DNA of 64,000 nt from Pseudopyrenochaeta lycopersici (GCA_003313425.1 NHZP01000025.1:496001-560000), one strand, 5' to 3'. Positions 45,490 to 57,400 are shown, counted from the stretch's first letter. The notes: generated from the letters alone by a model not told the origin. Made by a program: numbers and translations.

Positions 45490-46466
45490 ATGGCCAGCCT
45501 AAATGGTCAGGTCCATGATAGTATACAATTCCGGGATGTGTATCTTGGATGCGACGAAAAGTTTCGCAGCCCGCCCGGCGATGGCGTCATTTCCGAGACC
45601 GAGGTGTACGACCGTCTCTTCCTCACACCGTTGAGAAAAGGAAAAAGCAGAGGATTTCGCTCACGCCTCGGTAATACGACGCCAGTTGGGGTGCTAGGAT
45701 TCTCCGTCAGTGTAATTCCGCTTGCAATATCCTTCAGTAAGTAGCTCAGATCCCACATAATCCAGTATTCTCTGACACATGACTGACAATCTTCGAGTGG
45801 GCTGGCAGGGCTCGGGCGGTCTTTCCGTCGCAACAACTACCGTCAATATCTGGTTTGGTGGTATGCTGCTCATCCTCGCCGGGGTCGGGGAGTTCCTCCT
45901 TGGGAACAATTTCACAATGATGGTGTTCCTCGCGTATGGAGCGCACTTCCTCTCCTATGCAACGACATTCATACCCTACTATAACGCCATTGGCTTCTTC
46001 AACCCGGATGGGAGTAGCTTGGGTAGTCCGGGGACAGGAAATCAGACTCCCATGTTTATGGCTAGTTACGGTAAGTGTGATGACTCCCTACGATCGATTA
46101 AAGTGAGGGTACTGATCACCATCTGTCACAGCGTTCTACCCAGCTGTGATGTGTATACTCTCCTTTATCTTCTTACTCGGCTCCTTTCGGACGAATGGCG
46201 TCTTCGTGGTTATCCTGCTCTTCGTTACCACTGGGTTCGGTCTAGGTGCCGGCACCTACTTCCAGCTGGCTCGAGGAAACACTATATTGGGAACTAAACT
46301 AGCTACTGGCTTAGGAGCATGCTTCTTCGCAGCTGGTGTGTTGGGATTTTACTTCTTCGCAGCACTTGTCGTTGCTATTATGGAGTTGCCTATGCCGGAT
46401 CTTCCACTCTTCGATCTGAGCATGTTTGTGAAGCCACGGTTGCGATGTACGGCAAAGCAGGATTAG
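45490..46466 (+). CDS. ATO/GPR1/FUN34/YaaH-family membrane transporter
   Basis: Model join(45490..45736,45798..46070,46132..46466), 284 aa; both introns are 61 nt and in phase. After a 65-residue hydrophilic N-terminus the protein has six predicted membrane segments: VGVLGFSVSVIPLAISFMG, TTTVNIWFGGMLLILAGVGE, MMVFLAYGAHFLSYAT, FYPAVMCILSFIFLLGSF, GVFVVILLFVTTGFGLGAG and CFFAAGVLGFYFFAALVVA. This is the order of the acetate/succinate-ammonium (Ady2/Ato, SatP) family. The family signature NPxPLG at the start of the first segment is changed to NTTPVG, so substrate preference may differ. It should sit in the plasma membrane and export or import small carboxylates or ammonium, by family inference. 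Confidence 0.85.
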
Positions 46467-46730
46467 AGAAACTCCATTTCATCGAGAATTTATGACTGAG
46501 GGTCTTTTAGCATTTCGACTCACGGTTTACAGGACCGCTGGCGGTTGTTTCTAATCATTGTATGCCTTCGTGTACCACTGATCGTCTTATATACTATACT
46601 GTATTTTGTCAGCATTTTGCTAGTCCGATCTTAAACTCGCTCCTCAGCCCTTCACTTTTGATTGCATGTCCGTTAAGATATCATGCATCAATTGGTTGGA
46701 GCATAGCTCGCCATGTTCCGCAAGTGGTTG

Positions 46731-46915
46731 TGTCAGACTACACAAGTGCTGTTGTTAGATACCAGGTACGCGATACTGTATTGTAGTACAAAGCTCGGTG
46801 TAACCAATTGGCACACACACACTCCATAAAAGCAGAAAAGAGAGAACACACAATGAATGACGTTCATCATCAAAAATTCATCAAAGATCAAGCCAAATAG
46901 TCCTTGAATCTGACA
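46731..46915. mobile_element. Solo-LTR-like element, family A, copy 3
   Basis: 185 bp, TGTCAGACT...AATCTGACA, same orientation as 31633-31854 and with the same CACAAGTGCTGT near its left end. Flanks GGTTG (46726-46730) and GATTG (46916-46920) could be a 5-bp duplication with one mutation. Confidence 0.65.
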
Positions 46916-47183
46916 GATTGATGCTTACATTATCAATCGACGCCCAAGATTGAACTCAATCTCACAACCAGAAACGCCTCTTGAGTTGTTCAATCTCTTC
47001 TTATAGCCGCTCGCTCCTCTAGACACGGAAACTCTTTCTTGTCTTACATGCCCAGACCCCACGATTACCCACAACGTCCGCTCCAGTATGCATCAGCGAC
47101 CAAGCTAACACCTACACACCTCGTCTGAGCTCGTCTCCGACAGTCCAACCCCATACCATCCGAACACCCCTGCCTACTCTATC

Positions 47184-47812
47184 ATGGACTCGAAGGCTAC
47201 AATATTCACGATCTACGGTACCGTCGCTGACGCACCTTCCGGTCCAGCTTACCAAATCTCTTCCTTACTTGACGCCCACGTATCCCAACTCCTGCATCCG
47301 ATGTCTTCGCCCTGAAGAACATGGCCGTGTACAAGCTGGCGTGCCGAATGTACTGCTTGAGGATAAAAGTACTCCGTACGAAGCGTACCAAACCCCATCC
47401 TTGAGTAACCAGTATCATATAGAAGGAAAAGTGCAGAGCACACTGCTTGGAGCGCTACTGCTCTGATTCGGACTCATGGGAAGGCACATTCGACACACTA
47501 CCAGCCAATGTATGGAAGTCAATTGATTTCATGACATGCAGAAAAGCTGGGGCCTCTATTCCCGTCATTAGGAATCAGTGGAACGAGGGAGAGCCTAGTA
47601 TGTGGAAGGATGTTAAGGGTGATGTCCTGGCTACGGAGGTTCTAGAGCTTGATTGTGATGAGATGGGCATGCCGACGATCGAGATGAGGAAAGGGCTGGA
47701 TATGACTTTCAAAGAGATGCTGCTTGCGTTGTGGGTGACAGGGTTTGTGGGCGACATTTGGAGTCTCAACCAAGGATCAGACTTGATGACACCACCACAC
47801 AGCACATCATGA
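47184..47812 (+). CDS. Hypothetical protein, exon structure unresolved
   Basis: Three gene-like frames follow one another. 47184-47310 begins MDSKATIFTIYGTVADAPSG. A second frame at about 47295-47368 reads PASDVFALKNMAVYKLACR and then MYCLRIK. A third, open from 47447 to 47812, reads CLERYCSDSDSWEGTFDTLP, then FMTCRKAGASIPVIRNQW and ATEVLELDCDEMGMPTIEM. The second segment resembles the helix after the BTB core in fungal BTB-like proteins (NxAVYxLACRxxxxRI), but this is weak. An intron between about 47369 and 47445 (GTAC... donors, AAGTGCAG/AGAG acceptors) is likely, but the exact junction and the first frame change are unclear. A frameshift mutation is an alternative. Confidence 0.38.
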
Positions 47813-48146
47813 GTGGGAGAAGGGCGGTAACACAGACCCTGCTCCCATGCTGATGCTGATTGCGCTAGGACTTGCGAGCAGAAAGAATTACCTCTCCAAG
47901 ATTTGATTACCACGTAATGGTGCTGTTACACACATATTAGGCGGAGATGAGACCTGTTGCTTCAGTAGATTACTGCAGCAGCGAGCCTAAGAACTCATGG
48001 ATGAGGTTTGAGCTACTGGATACTTTTACACGAAGCACTAAACCCGCGGTCCAAGCAACCTTGACAAGTCGCAAAGCCAACCCGTAGAAAGACCGTCTGC
48101 GTGCCCGACTAATCATATTTGCGCCATGTTATATTGGAGAAAGATC

Positions 48147-48741
48147 ATGAGACACACTGTTCCATGGCTCATAGCAGGAGGGTAAGTTGCGCGACATATT
48201 GACAGAGCCGCCCTGATAAGAAAAAATCAGGTATCTGTTATTATCTGGACTGTATGCGTGCGACCCGCAACTCAGGTTCGACGAAGCACTACTGTGCTTT
48301 TCTGCTATCTTTTCCTGTGCTCTGGGACATCTCTTTGTGATCGTCATCCGAACAACGGACGTCGGCAGCGATCCGCAAGGCGGATCCGTCGTAGTGTAAG
48401 CAATGAATCTACCGCTTGGTGAGCATTGCTGATACGAAGCAAGATCGGCATTACATGCAACCATTTTCGGCCTCTGTTCAATACCATACAACTTATGGAC
48501 TTCGCGCGGGTATACCTGGGGTCCTGCTCCTGCAGTAGGCGTCGCAATAGGTGCAATCTCGGCGTTGTTCTTTGGTGCCCTTCTCGTATGGGAACAAGCC
48601 CACAAGCAAAGATCGAGAGGTGCCGATACGAGGCTGCAGGTCCGTCGCAGCAAGCCTCGGACAAATTCTACAGCAAAGGATCATATTAGACAACAGATGG
48701 CTCGACTTCTTATAAGCCCAGAACCACCCGAAGAAGGATAG
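48147..48741 (+). CDS. Four-TM hypothetical membrane protein, three exons
   Basis: Model join(48147..48181,48231..48395,48444..48741), 165 aa; introns 49 and 48 nt. No long single frame reveals it: exon 1 encodes only MRHTVPWLIAGG, and splicing into YLLLSGLYACDPQLRF and GGSVV-VSALHATIFGLCSIPY restores one frame. Four hydrophobic segments are seen: VPWLIAGGYLLLSGLYA, LLCFSAIFSCALGHLFVIVI, VVSALHATIFGLCSIPYNLW and AVGVAIGAISALFFGALLVW. A basic tail follows (KQRSRGADTRLQVRRSKPR). The topology would place both ends in the cytosol. The family is not recognised. An antisense frame of 174 residues over the same DNA lacks such features. Confidence 0.55.
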
Positions 48742-50372
48742 CTCTTTTCGGCTGGAGATGCCTCCACATCGAGATGTGAATGAGTGGTTGGAGCAGGGAA
48801 TGAGCAAAGCTAGTTAGCGGTTGAGGAAGTAAACTTGGTCGGCAGCATTCGATTCGCATTCCACGATAGCTAAGGCCATGTCTATCGTCTCAATCGACAT
48901 CGCTACTTTCGTCCAGATGCCGCTTTCTACTTCGTGACAAACCATCAGCTTCCATTGCAGCCCGAAGCCAAGGTCATGTGTAGGGTGGCGTGGCAGGCGC
49001 ATCAAGTCGTCATGAATGATTAAGGACGAGTGCTACAGGGCAGACTGCGTTATCTCATAATAGTACTTCGTAGACCATCCTCCAAGCCGAGAGAATTCAA
49101 AGCTCGCTCAACCAGGTGCAGAAGAAAACAAGCTACTACAGCGTAGGGTTCAATTGCCGTTTCCTTCAGTCAATTTCATTTCTTTGGAGTCCAAGCCCAT
49201 CGTCGTGGAATGCATTAACGGACGGCATGCGTAACGTCCCAACGTCAACGAAATGAACTAATTGCTTGGGCGGCAGGGCTACGATCCATTTCTGTGATGG
49301 CAAATGAAGCTCCCACTTGTACGCGTAGGCATGTTCCGCTTGACGCGATCTAATGACTATAGAAGAATCCCATCATATGCGCTATGTTGCATCCCGCTTT
49401 GGTCTATGGCTCATTCAAATTAGTACGCACAACCATTCTGTCTCTCCATATCTGCTTCCGAACCCTTAGACGCAATCATACAATGATCTCATGTGCCCAT
49501 TTCAAGATTTCAGTTTCGCCTGAAGCTGTACGTGAAGCGCAGTCCCCTAATAGCGGTGATCTTCGGAATGATATTCCATTCACGTATACGTCTAAAGCGC
49601 ATTCAGCTTCTGCTAGGGGACCAGGGGCTGTATTTGAGGAGACTTCATTCTGATCCAACAGGAAAACCCAGCCGAAGATATACTTTTAAACCAAACAGCT
49701 CTGTTCGCAATACGTCCCATCGCTTGTGTGTCAATGTTGGTCGCATAGTTTTGACGATGCCGATGACGCCGTTGATTCCGACGGCACTTCAACAGGCAGA
49801 ATTGACTAGAAGAGAATTGGACAAGATGCATCATCGCCAAACTCCAAGCATATCTTCTGCTTCAGTCGGGTAACGACAAATTGGGGCTCGAGCGAATTAG
49901 GTTGTTTCCTCGTTATGCTCCCTCTGCGCGCTCCTAGAATGCTGCTGTATCATTTGTGCGACTCTCCCGCAAGACAAAGACGGGAGGGCAACACAGATGC
50001 TTTACTCTACAACTGTATTTGCGAGCATGTTTGCGGATAAGGCATTCTTGAAGGCCAATAGTCATCTTAATCAGCATTGAAAGCTACGCCGATATCAATG
50101 TGCTCATCAAGAAAGGCGTCTCTTTATGATCAAAAGGTGATCAGTTTATAAACCATATATGGCGTCAGTGGTGGAATTTCTATAAGATTGGCTGCTTGCA
50201 TTTCAGTCTGTAAACATCCCCATCGCGGCCGCACAACACGTATAGTTTGCCCCGAAAGAGCTGAAACCAGTGTCACCTCGTCGAATCCGCTTTCGCGCCT
50301 ACACGCTGTGCCAGCTCTCGTCTTAACACCATCCCGCGTTTACGAAGAACTACTTGCCTTGCGGATTCTACC
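48742..50372. other. Intergenic, no supported gene
   Basis: Short frames at 49384-49873 (+) have no recognisable domain and overlap each other in two frames. No repeat-family member seen. Confidence 0.3.
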
Positions 50373-51062
50373 ATGCCCCAGTCGAAAATCTCGGGGATGC
50401 TCCGAAGGCACCAGGACATCGTGGAAGAGTTATGCTTTTATCTTGATAATGAACCAGCCAAGATACGACGCCATTTGAAAGGCCTACCGCTGGCAGACGT
50501 TGTAGTGCTCCTCCAAGTGTTTCCTGAGGAACTGAAATACCAGCTAGTTCAGTTGACAAAACCGGAAATAGCCGGCAAGATTCTTCTAGACATGGACTGG
50601 GAACGTCGAGTAAGAGTTTTCAAGGATTTAAGCCAACATTACAGGGAAAAGGTACTTGGTACCTACGATGAGCACGAAGCCAATACAATTCGCAGTGAGA
50701 TCTGCATCTGGACCAATATGGACTCTCTTTGTAAATCAATGGGGCAACTTATGAATATCGGGAAAGCAGATGGGCTTATGGTGCATGGACAACACACGAA
50801 TGAGGAGGAGGATGCAATAATCAATCAGGACGGTGCGGAGAGTGACACCTCAAGGACGCTTTCGGTTGACGAAGAATACTCTGAAGGAGACTGTGATCCA
50901 GAGAAGGCTACGGATCACGATGGTGACGACCGAAGTACGGATGAGCATGTTGATGAAGACGATGAAGACGATGAAGACGATGAAGACGATGAAGACGATG
51001 AAGACGATGAAGACGATGAAGACGATGAAGACGATGAAGACGATGATGAAGAAGCAGAATAG
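50373..51062 (+). CDS. Hypothetical protein with MgtE-N-like helices and a (DED)n tail
   Basis: 229 aa, single exon, ATG at 50373. Residues 12-105 are regular short helices: IVEELCFYLDNEPAKIRRHL, KGLPLADVVVLLQVFPEELK, LTKPEIAGKILLDMDWERRV, RVFKDLSQHYREKVLGTY. The spacing is reminiscent of the superhelical N domain of MgtE magnesium channels, though no transmembrane part follows. The C-terminal 85 residues are acidic and end in ten Asp-Glu-Asp repeats encoded by a 9-bp tandem array. I infer a soluble protein whose acidic tail could bind cations or histones; function unknown. Confidence 0.6.
   Translation: MPQSKISGMLRRHQDIVEELCFYLDNEPAKIRRHLKGLPLADVVVLLQVFPEELKYQLVQLTKPEIAGKILLDMDWERRVRVFKDLSQHYREKVLGTYDEHEANTIRSEICIWTNMDSLCKSMGQLMNIGKADGLMVHGQHTNEEEDAIINQDGAESDTSRTLSVDEEYSEGDCDPEKATDHDGDDRSTDEHVDEDDEDDEDDEDDEDDEDDEDDEDDEDDEDDDEEAE
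50952..51041 (+). repeat. Ten-unit 9-bp coding minisatellite GATGAAGAC
   Basis: Ten uninterrupted copies of GATGAAGAC inside the preceding gene encode (Asp-Glu-Asp)10. The array is perfect, so copy number is probably polymorphic, always in steps of three residues. Confidence 0.9.
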
Positions 51063-51540
51063 TTCCACAGCAGCAGACGCTCACTCTTTGCTTAAGAGCA
51101 TCAGTTATAAGCAATCGCTGACAAGTGGTTTCCCTTGCAAAAGTCTAATCCTTTGATTTCAGGTCCCCCTGAATATCATATCATATACTCTTTGCTGTGT
51201 ACCAGGTAGTCGGTCAACGTTGTGCCCTTCACTGTGACCTTTCTTGCTCCCATTGCTCAGCCGTAGAGAAAATCGATGTCCTACTTGTATGGTCGGTCGA
51301 GCACCCGTGGCATAGAGAAGAGGAGGCCCTGATTTCGATATGAACAAATGAAAACTCGCTTAAAATCTACCCAGTGGATACTTTCATTTCGATGACCGCT
51401 ATTCGTCTCCACCGATTCGTTAAACGCAAGCAAGCTTGCATCGCTGCAAGTTGTAGTCGTCTTGTGACTATTAAAAGTGCAATTTCTCTCGCCCAAATAC
51501 AATATTTCGGCAAGAAAGCGCCGCATACCATGTCACGTGT
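51063..51540. other. Spacer before the family A element, no gene
   Basis: 3' flank of the acidic-tail gene. Only short antisense frames, with nothing recognisable. Confidence 0.3.
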
Positions 51541-51716
51541 TGTCAGATTCAAAGACTGTTTGGCTTAATCTTTGATGAATATTTGATGATGAACGTGATT
51601 GATTGATTCTGTATTTTCTGCCTTTTTGTGTGTCCCTCTGCCAAGTGGCTACACCCGAGAGTTTGTGCTACTATCTAGGATCTCGCAACTTGGAGATCCA
51701 CAGGTGACATCTAACA
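51541..51716. mobile_element. Solo-LTR-like element, family A, copy 4
   Basis: Reverse-orientation relative of the copy at 31633, starting TGTCAGATTCAAAGACTG and running through ATCTTTGATGAATATTTGATG to CATCTAACA. It is the most diverged copy; its far end is uncertain and no target duplication is seen. Confidence 0.5.
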
Positions 51717-52130
51717 CCCCATCGGGCCTTACATCTGACACGTGTATATATGAACCGCACGCTAGGCGACATATCGCCATCACCGTAATTTACCCTGGTC
51801 GCAACAACGTCGACCTACTTCATCGCTAACTTGGACTTAGGTAGTATGTTCGGCATCTGTATACTGTATGGCAAAGAGATATTCAACCCTAATCTATCGT
51901 TCTTTGACGACTGCTAAGAAGACTTGGAGCTGCCGAAGTCTGATTACTATTTAGTTCAGCATCGTGTCCAGAAGATCATCGACCAATGCGTCCAAGTAAA
52001 TTGCTCCGAAAAGCGATGACGGGTGGTGTGAATGCTAAGATGATTTGGTTCGTCCGTCAGCTCACAAGGTGAAAAACGCAAGAGCTTGGTGCGAGCTCTG
52101 TAATCCTGCCATGTGTGCGATAATCTCAAG

Positions 52131-52349
52131 TGTCGCAGGCCAGATCCACCTGGTGGAAGCTCATTGGCTCAGGAATCAATCATCACATGATAGCTGTCGC
52201 GAGGGACATAAATGCACCTCTCCTCACTATAGCACATAGAAAGGATCTCACATCTACATACAAAAAATACACACACAGTTACAATGCATTCTCCTCATTT
52301 TCTTCACCCATTTTCACTGTTCGTTTTAACACACACGTCCAGTGCGACA
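52131..52349. mobile_element. Solo-LTR-like element, family B, second intact copy
   Basis: 219 bp, beginning TGTCGCAGGCCA and ending CACGTCCAGTGCGACA, identical in its terminal segments to the element at 13783. Flanked by a perfect 5-bp duplication TCAAG (52126-52130 and 52350-52354). The interior is diverged in sequence from the first copy. Confidence 0.8.
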
Positions 52350-52354
52350 TCAAG

Positions 52355-53159
52355 TCATGGAGGCACCTGCAGCTATGAGGCTGGCGTAACCAACATGGAC
52401 TCAAGATGATTTTGACTTGGTAGGTATTACTGTGATAAAGCGCTAGAACACTAGCTGATGTCGCTTGTGTACTGTGGAGGTGCGAACGAGGCTACAGTGG
52501 TTCAGATATGCATACAGTCGCTTGCGAAATCGCCTTCACCTTTTGTGCACATGAAGATTCTTGACCCTTGCGGCCCCAGGATGTCCTTGTTGTTTTTTAG
52601 CCAATCATGTTCCTGTAAGACGATTCTGCGGAGTTTGAGCAGGTTCCGCTGTCAAACACTGAAGGCAGATGATTGGCCACACAACAGCATGGGTGTCCTA
52701 GTGCGGTGGGGGCCAAGAATCTTTGGGTGCGCAAAAAGGTGAAGGCGGTTTCGCAAGCGACTGTAAGCAATCTGAAGAGAAACTTTCCTTGATGAGCAGA
52801 GAAGCAGTTTCAGCATGCATGTATTTCTGTAGAAATAAGGATGCTTGGTAGTGTGTTGAGGTGGATTGAGCCTTGCAGCGAGCCGAGCATCAGCGCCAGG
52901 TGAGGTTGGAAGGATCTTTAAGGGACAATGATCACAACAGCTGTGTATTCGCATGGAGTGTCTAAGGGGGACGGTTTAATTTCCCAAATATCACAAATCG
53001 CTGAGATCCTGATCTACAGCTGCTCCTTCAGCACGATATGGCAGATTTTGCCTCCCAACCTTTATATAACCTCTACACCTGATGCTCATCCGCAGCATCG
53101 TGGTCCTTCCAATTTCATAAACCCAACAGATCAGAGGAAACAAGGTTATTTTAAGCACA
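52355..53159. other. Intergenic, no supported gene
   Basis: Short frames on both strands without domains. Contains the likely promoter of the chromo-shadow-like gene. Confidence 0.3.
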
Positions 53160-53643
53160 ATGGGAGGGAACAGGGGCTCGGATCTTCCCTTCAGAAAAGC
53201 AGTGGACAAGGATATGGAGCACATCAGCGAACCCGACAATGCAAGCGACGAAGAGTGGCGACCAATCAAGAAAAGACGAGTGAGCTCTACCGTGCCAAAG
53301 CAGAGAAATCAGGAAGCGCGGTATAGGGCGAAAGCAGGATCGTGGGAGACAGGAGTGGAACGTGTTGTCACTATTGTCCAAGACCCCTATACAGGCGAAT
53401 TAAGCGCTCTACTGGCTTGGAAAAATGGGAGCGCTCCGACTTACCATCCGCTAAAGGAATTGTACGCAAAGTGTCCACAACTTGTAAGAATGACCTATGG
53501 CTGCGCATCGCCCACGCTAAATCCTCGCATAGACCTTGCAGTACTACGAGAGTCGATTGTAAGTGTTCTTCCCTCGCGAATTGCGTTGAGAGTGTGTCTC
53601 ATCACGGCAGAATATTCGAACCCTCCTTATAGAGCGCGCTTAA
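53160..53643 (+). CDS. Small chromo-shadow-like protein
   Basis: Model join(53160..53558,53611..53643), 143 aa, with a 52-nt GTAAGT...GGCAG intron; read unspliced, the frame would run on to 53837 (225 aa) into unlikely sequence. After an acidic/basic N-terminus (ISEPDNASDEEWRPIKKRRV) the segment GSWETGVERVVTIVQDPYTG, then LSALLAWKNGSAPTYHPLKE and LYAKCPQLV, matches the layout of the HP1 chromo shadow domain (GSWE..., the L-x-W-K-x-G...HPL core, then YxKCPQ). No chromodomain is present upstream. If the match is right it could dimerise with HP1-type proteins and bind PxVxL partners; the role is inferred. Confidence 0.55.
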
Positions 53644-54406
53644 GCATTGTAAGATCTGCAAAGCATGTAGCACTTAATGCGCGCTACCACAAGAGGCTGC
53701 GCAACGTTGCCGTTTGGGTGGTCCGTATGATGATGCAACCTAGACTTCGGATTCAGTGCAGGTGGTACGACTTTGGAGGCAGGCTCATGCTTCTGTTCTG
53801 CGTGGAGGGCACGTTGGTGAAGTTCTACATAGCATAAAGCATTGACACGCAGTGCAATCAGTTGTACGCCCGACATCCTCTGATATCCTTCTGACAACCT
53901 CTTGCATGTGATGCATGCCATGCCACACCGTCCATGAAAAACGAGCCGCTGCACTTTTGCATCTGATCCAGTCTATCTGAGCGATCCAATCCGTAATCTC
54001 ATGGCATGGAAAAGCTGCAGTTGCAGGTTTCGAGAGAGCCACTAAGTTCTCAGCCGCCTCCCCTATGAGTCCTACACATCTTTTTGCTCTGAGGTTATGT
54101 CATTACTGAGTTGATGCTTCCATGCTACCATCATGCTGATTAGTCCTACTTCCTGTAGACATGCTGATAGCATGGTCTCAGTCATCGTCACAGATAGTTG
54201 TGCTTGCCACAAGCATTTCATCGGATCACTTTTCACCTGTATGAGCTTCGGTGCCTTTCAACGTCAGCGTTCTATATGGCTCAAAGTATATCTCTCTGTG
54301 CTGTCTCGATCGATGTCCTCGATCTCGACTTTTCTCTCCTTTCTCCTTCGTAAACTAACCTAGCCCTCTACGTATCTCCTCTCTGTCCTCACAGCCTATC
54401 CAAGTC
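53644..54406. other. Intergenic, upstream of the patatin gene
   Basis: No gene recognised. Sequence just before 54407 contains pyrimidine-rich stretches and a possible acceptor (CCTCACAG at about 54387-54394), so an upstream noncoding exon is possible. Confidence 0.3.
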
Positions 54407-57400
54407 ATGAGGAATTGCGATCACAGATCCTGGCTTTCCTTTCATGGACAGGAGCAGACCGTGTTTCGGCACGCTAGTACACTGAGCGACATTGTCTTAA
54501 GCCTTGACACACCTGCGATGAAATTCCCAAGCCTGGTCGTCATGATCGGTCATGCTGGTGATGCACCGCTCATGACCCATGCGCTACCCCACTTCAGGAA
54601 ACGGGTTGATGGTCAAGAATCTGATGGGTTATGCTTGCAACTAGATCCAGATACCGCATTCAGTGACCACCCAACTCTGATCGTCTTTGATAGCATCTCA
54701 AAGCGGACTACGTTCAGCCCGGAGCCGATGGCGGCCACTTGTCATAGGCACACGGTACGTGAAATACGGTGGCCGGTTTCCAATCCGGCTGAGGCTTTCG
54801 AAGATCTTCGCTGTAGACTGATCCGTCCATTCGCGGACGTGGTATGCTTTTTTTCTACAAGCGGCGACGATCTCCAGCGACACGTGGACCAGATGGTGCC
54901 CTGGCTCGAACAGAGTTACTCGGGGAAACACCGTTCCACATTTTGTCCTCGCTTGCTTCTGATATCCGCACCAAGTGAAAAGCGTAGCACCTCGGATGTG
55001 CAGACGCAGTTGTTCAAACTTCTCCAGCAGCAATTAAAGCACCCAAGAACCGACTTTTTCTCATATGTTTCCGTCTATATCAAGAATGACAGCATCCAGA
55101 CACTGACAGATCGGATCAAAAGAGAGTCCGACATGGCTAGGAACTACCGTGCTCAGAACCATGTCCTTCTAAACGCTATACATTTCGATCTCCTTTTTCG
55201 CCATGCATGTGATCACTTTGCTAGCACAAGACAAGAACCCTTCGACATGCTCGCTGCGTCGCGCTTGCACAGGCCGGTACCGGTAGGCTTGCAGACACAT
55301 CTGGCAGAGTTACTCACAACCGTAGATACTTACGAAGACACAACAGCGTTCCTGACCCCGTTCATCGCTGGATGCCTTGCATTAGACAACTATGCGTACG
55401 ATGTACCCTGTCAGTGCTCCTTCTGTATTCAATTTGTACCCTGCTAACTTGCACAAGTCCTTAACCCAGAAGAAGTGTTCGCGGCGCACTACAAGACCAT
55501 CTGCACTGCTGCGGCTGAAAACAGAACATTGAAGTGCTCAAGCCAAGCCGACACATCAGTATTGTTACTTCGTGCCGGGCTTGTAAGCCTCGTTGAGCGA
55601 CACTTCTTAGAGAGAAGCAGGCCTTATCAGCCGGGAGCAAACGGACGGTCGAGCCTGCTCAACGAGTTCAGGCCGTGGCTCTCTCGCGTCAAGACCTACA
55701 AGTTGTGCCTCGCATGCGTGCAGACGGCGCCCGAGCACAAGTTTCCATGTGGGCATATGGTCTGCGAGGAATGCTTCCAAGATCTGGGAAATTGTTTTGA
55801 CACGGATCCACATTTTTATGAGTTCGACCACTGTCCTATCTGCAAGTTGCCTTGTGATGTGGCCTTACGGGTCAAGCCAGTCACTGCCGGTTTTCGAGTT
55901 TTGTCCATTGACGGCGGTGGCATTCGTGCCATCATCCCCATCCAGTTCCTTCGCGCGCTCGAGCAAGCAGTCGGCCTCGACATGCCTGTCCAGGAGCACT
56001 TTGACCTTAGTTACGGAACTAGTTCAGGTACGCACCCAGTATATACACGTACAATCGCCACTTACTGAACATCTCTAGGTTGTATGGTGAACTTGGCCCT
56101 CTATGACCGAGGAATGAGCGTAGATGAAACGTACAACTTGTTTAAGCAGTTGTCTACGCGCATATTCCGTGGTCGAAACCGTATGGGCGTCGGCTTTGCT
56201 GCCGCCGCGCATGCACTCATAGCGTCTTATCGAAATGGCCGTTTTCCAGCTGGGGACATAGACGGTGCATTGTTCGAAATTTTCAAGGACGCTACCATGC
56301 TCGACCATCCTTACATGTCCTCTATCGGGGCGCGTACCGGTTTTCCAGTCGTTAACGCTGACACTTTGGAGACCTGCGTAGTGACTAGCTATAATGGCGC
56401 TGCTCGAGGGCAGGATCGCGACGACGATATCGAGCACATGACGTACAAGGTCTTGCGCTCAGGCGACGCTCTTGATGAGATACCTGTTAAGGATGCGTAA
56501 GTTTCCATGCATTCATTTGATATTCAATGCTTACGCAGTCGAATAGCGCACGGTGTGCATCAGCAGCTCCATGGTGAGTCGTCCAGATCATTGGTGTGTT
56601 GTATTCCTTACAAGAACAGGTATTTTACCCCGCACAGGATACCCTCTCACGGAACATTTATCGATGGCGGCCTCAGCGACAATAATCCTAGCATGCTCGC
56701 GCTGCAAGAGCTGCGGAGGATGGCGCCGGAGCTAAGGCGGCCGGACCAGTTTGTATCAATTGGTACAGGAAGCTGCAGCGCGACACACGTTGCAGGCATG
56801 GATGGTACTACGGATGCTACTACGAGCTTCTTCTTCGGCAAAAACTCTCTTCAACAGACATTCAAGCACTACTGGAGCGAGAATTTCAACGGTGACAAGA
56901 AGTTTGCTAGTATGCGCCACATGATGGCCATCACGCTACCAGACGAAGCCGATGATATTGACCAATGGCTCCGCCGATTCAATCTAACTCTAGATGACCA
57001 GCTACCCGACCTAGCAGATGCTCAAGCGATGGACGGTCTAGCCACCACAGCTTGGACTCATTTCACGTCGGACCCCGCTGTGCAAGACCTAGCTCACGCC
57101 GTCCTAGCTTCCAGTTTCTATTTCGAACTACGATGCATGCCAATGTATGAGAAAGGGTATTATACTTGTTATGGCCGCATCTTATGCCGTATCCCTGCTA
57201 CTAAACCTGCATTCTTGGCTCTCATGCGGAAGCTTGACAGTATGGGTGCTTGCTTTCTGGTCCAGAGGCGAACATTGAGAGAGAGGAATTCCACTGCATT
57301 CTCGTTCGATCAAACGGGAAATTTCAGTAAACCGGTTTGTGTGCGCGTCTGGAGCCTTGAAGATCAGCTAGATGTGCGCCTGAAGTTTCTGGGCACGCGT

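Noticed and set aside
48129..48653. 174-residue minus-strand frame
   Set aside because: It overlaps the spliced four-TM gene on the plus strand and shows no membrane segments or domain.
50833..51156. Other-frame translations of the 9-bp array (MKT and VFI repeats)
   Set aside because: They are by-products of a repeat whose Asp/Glu frame continues a long ordinary protein.
53559..53837. Unspliced 225-aa version of the chromo-shadow-like protein
   Set aside because: A strong GTAAGT donor follows the domain and the readthrough sequence is Arg/Val-rich without structure. The spliced form is preferred, though not proven.
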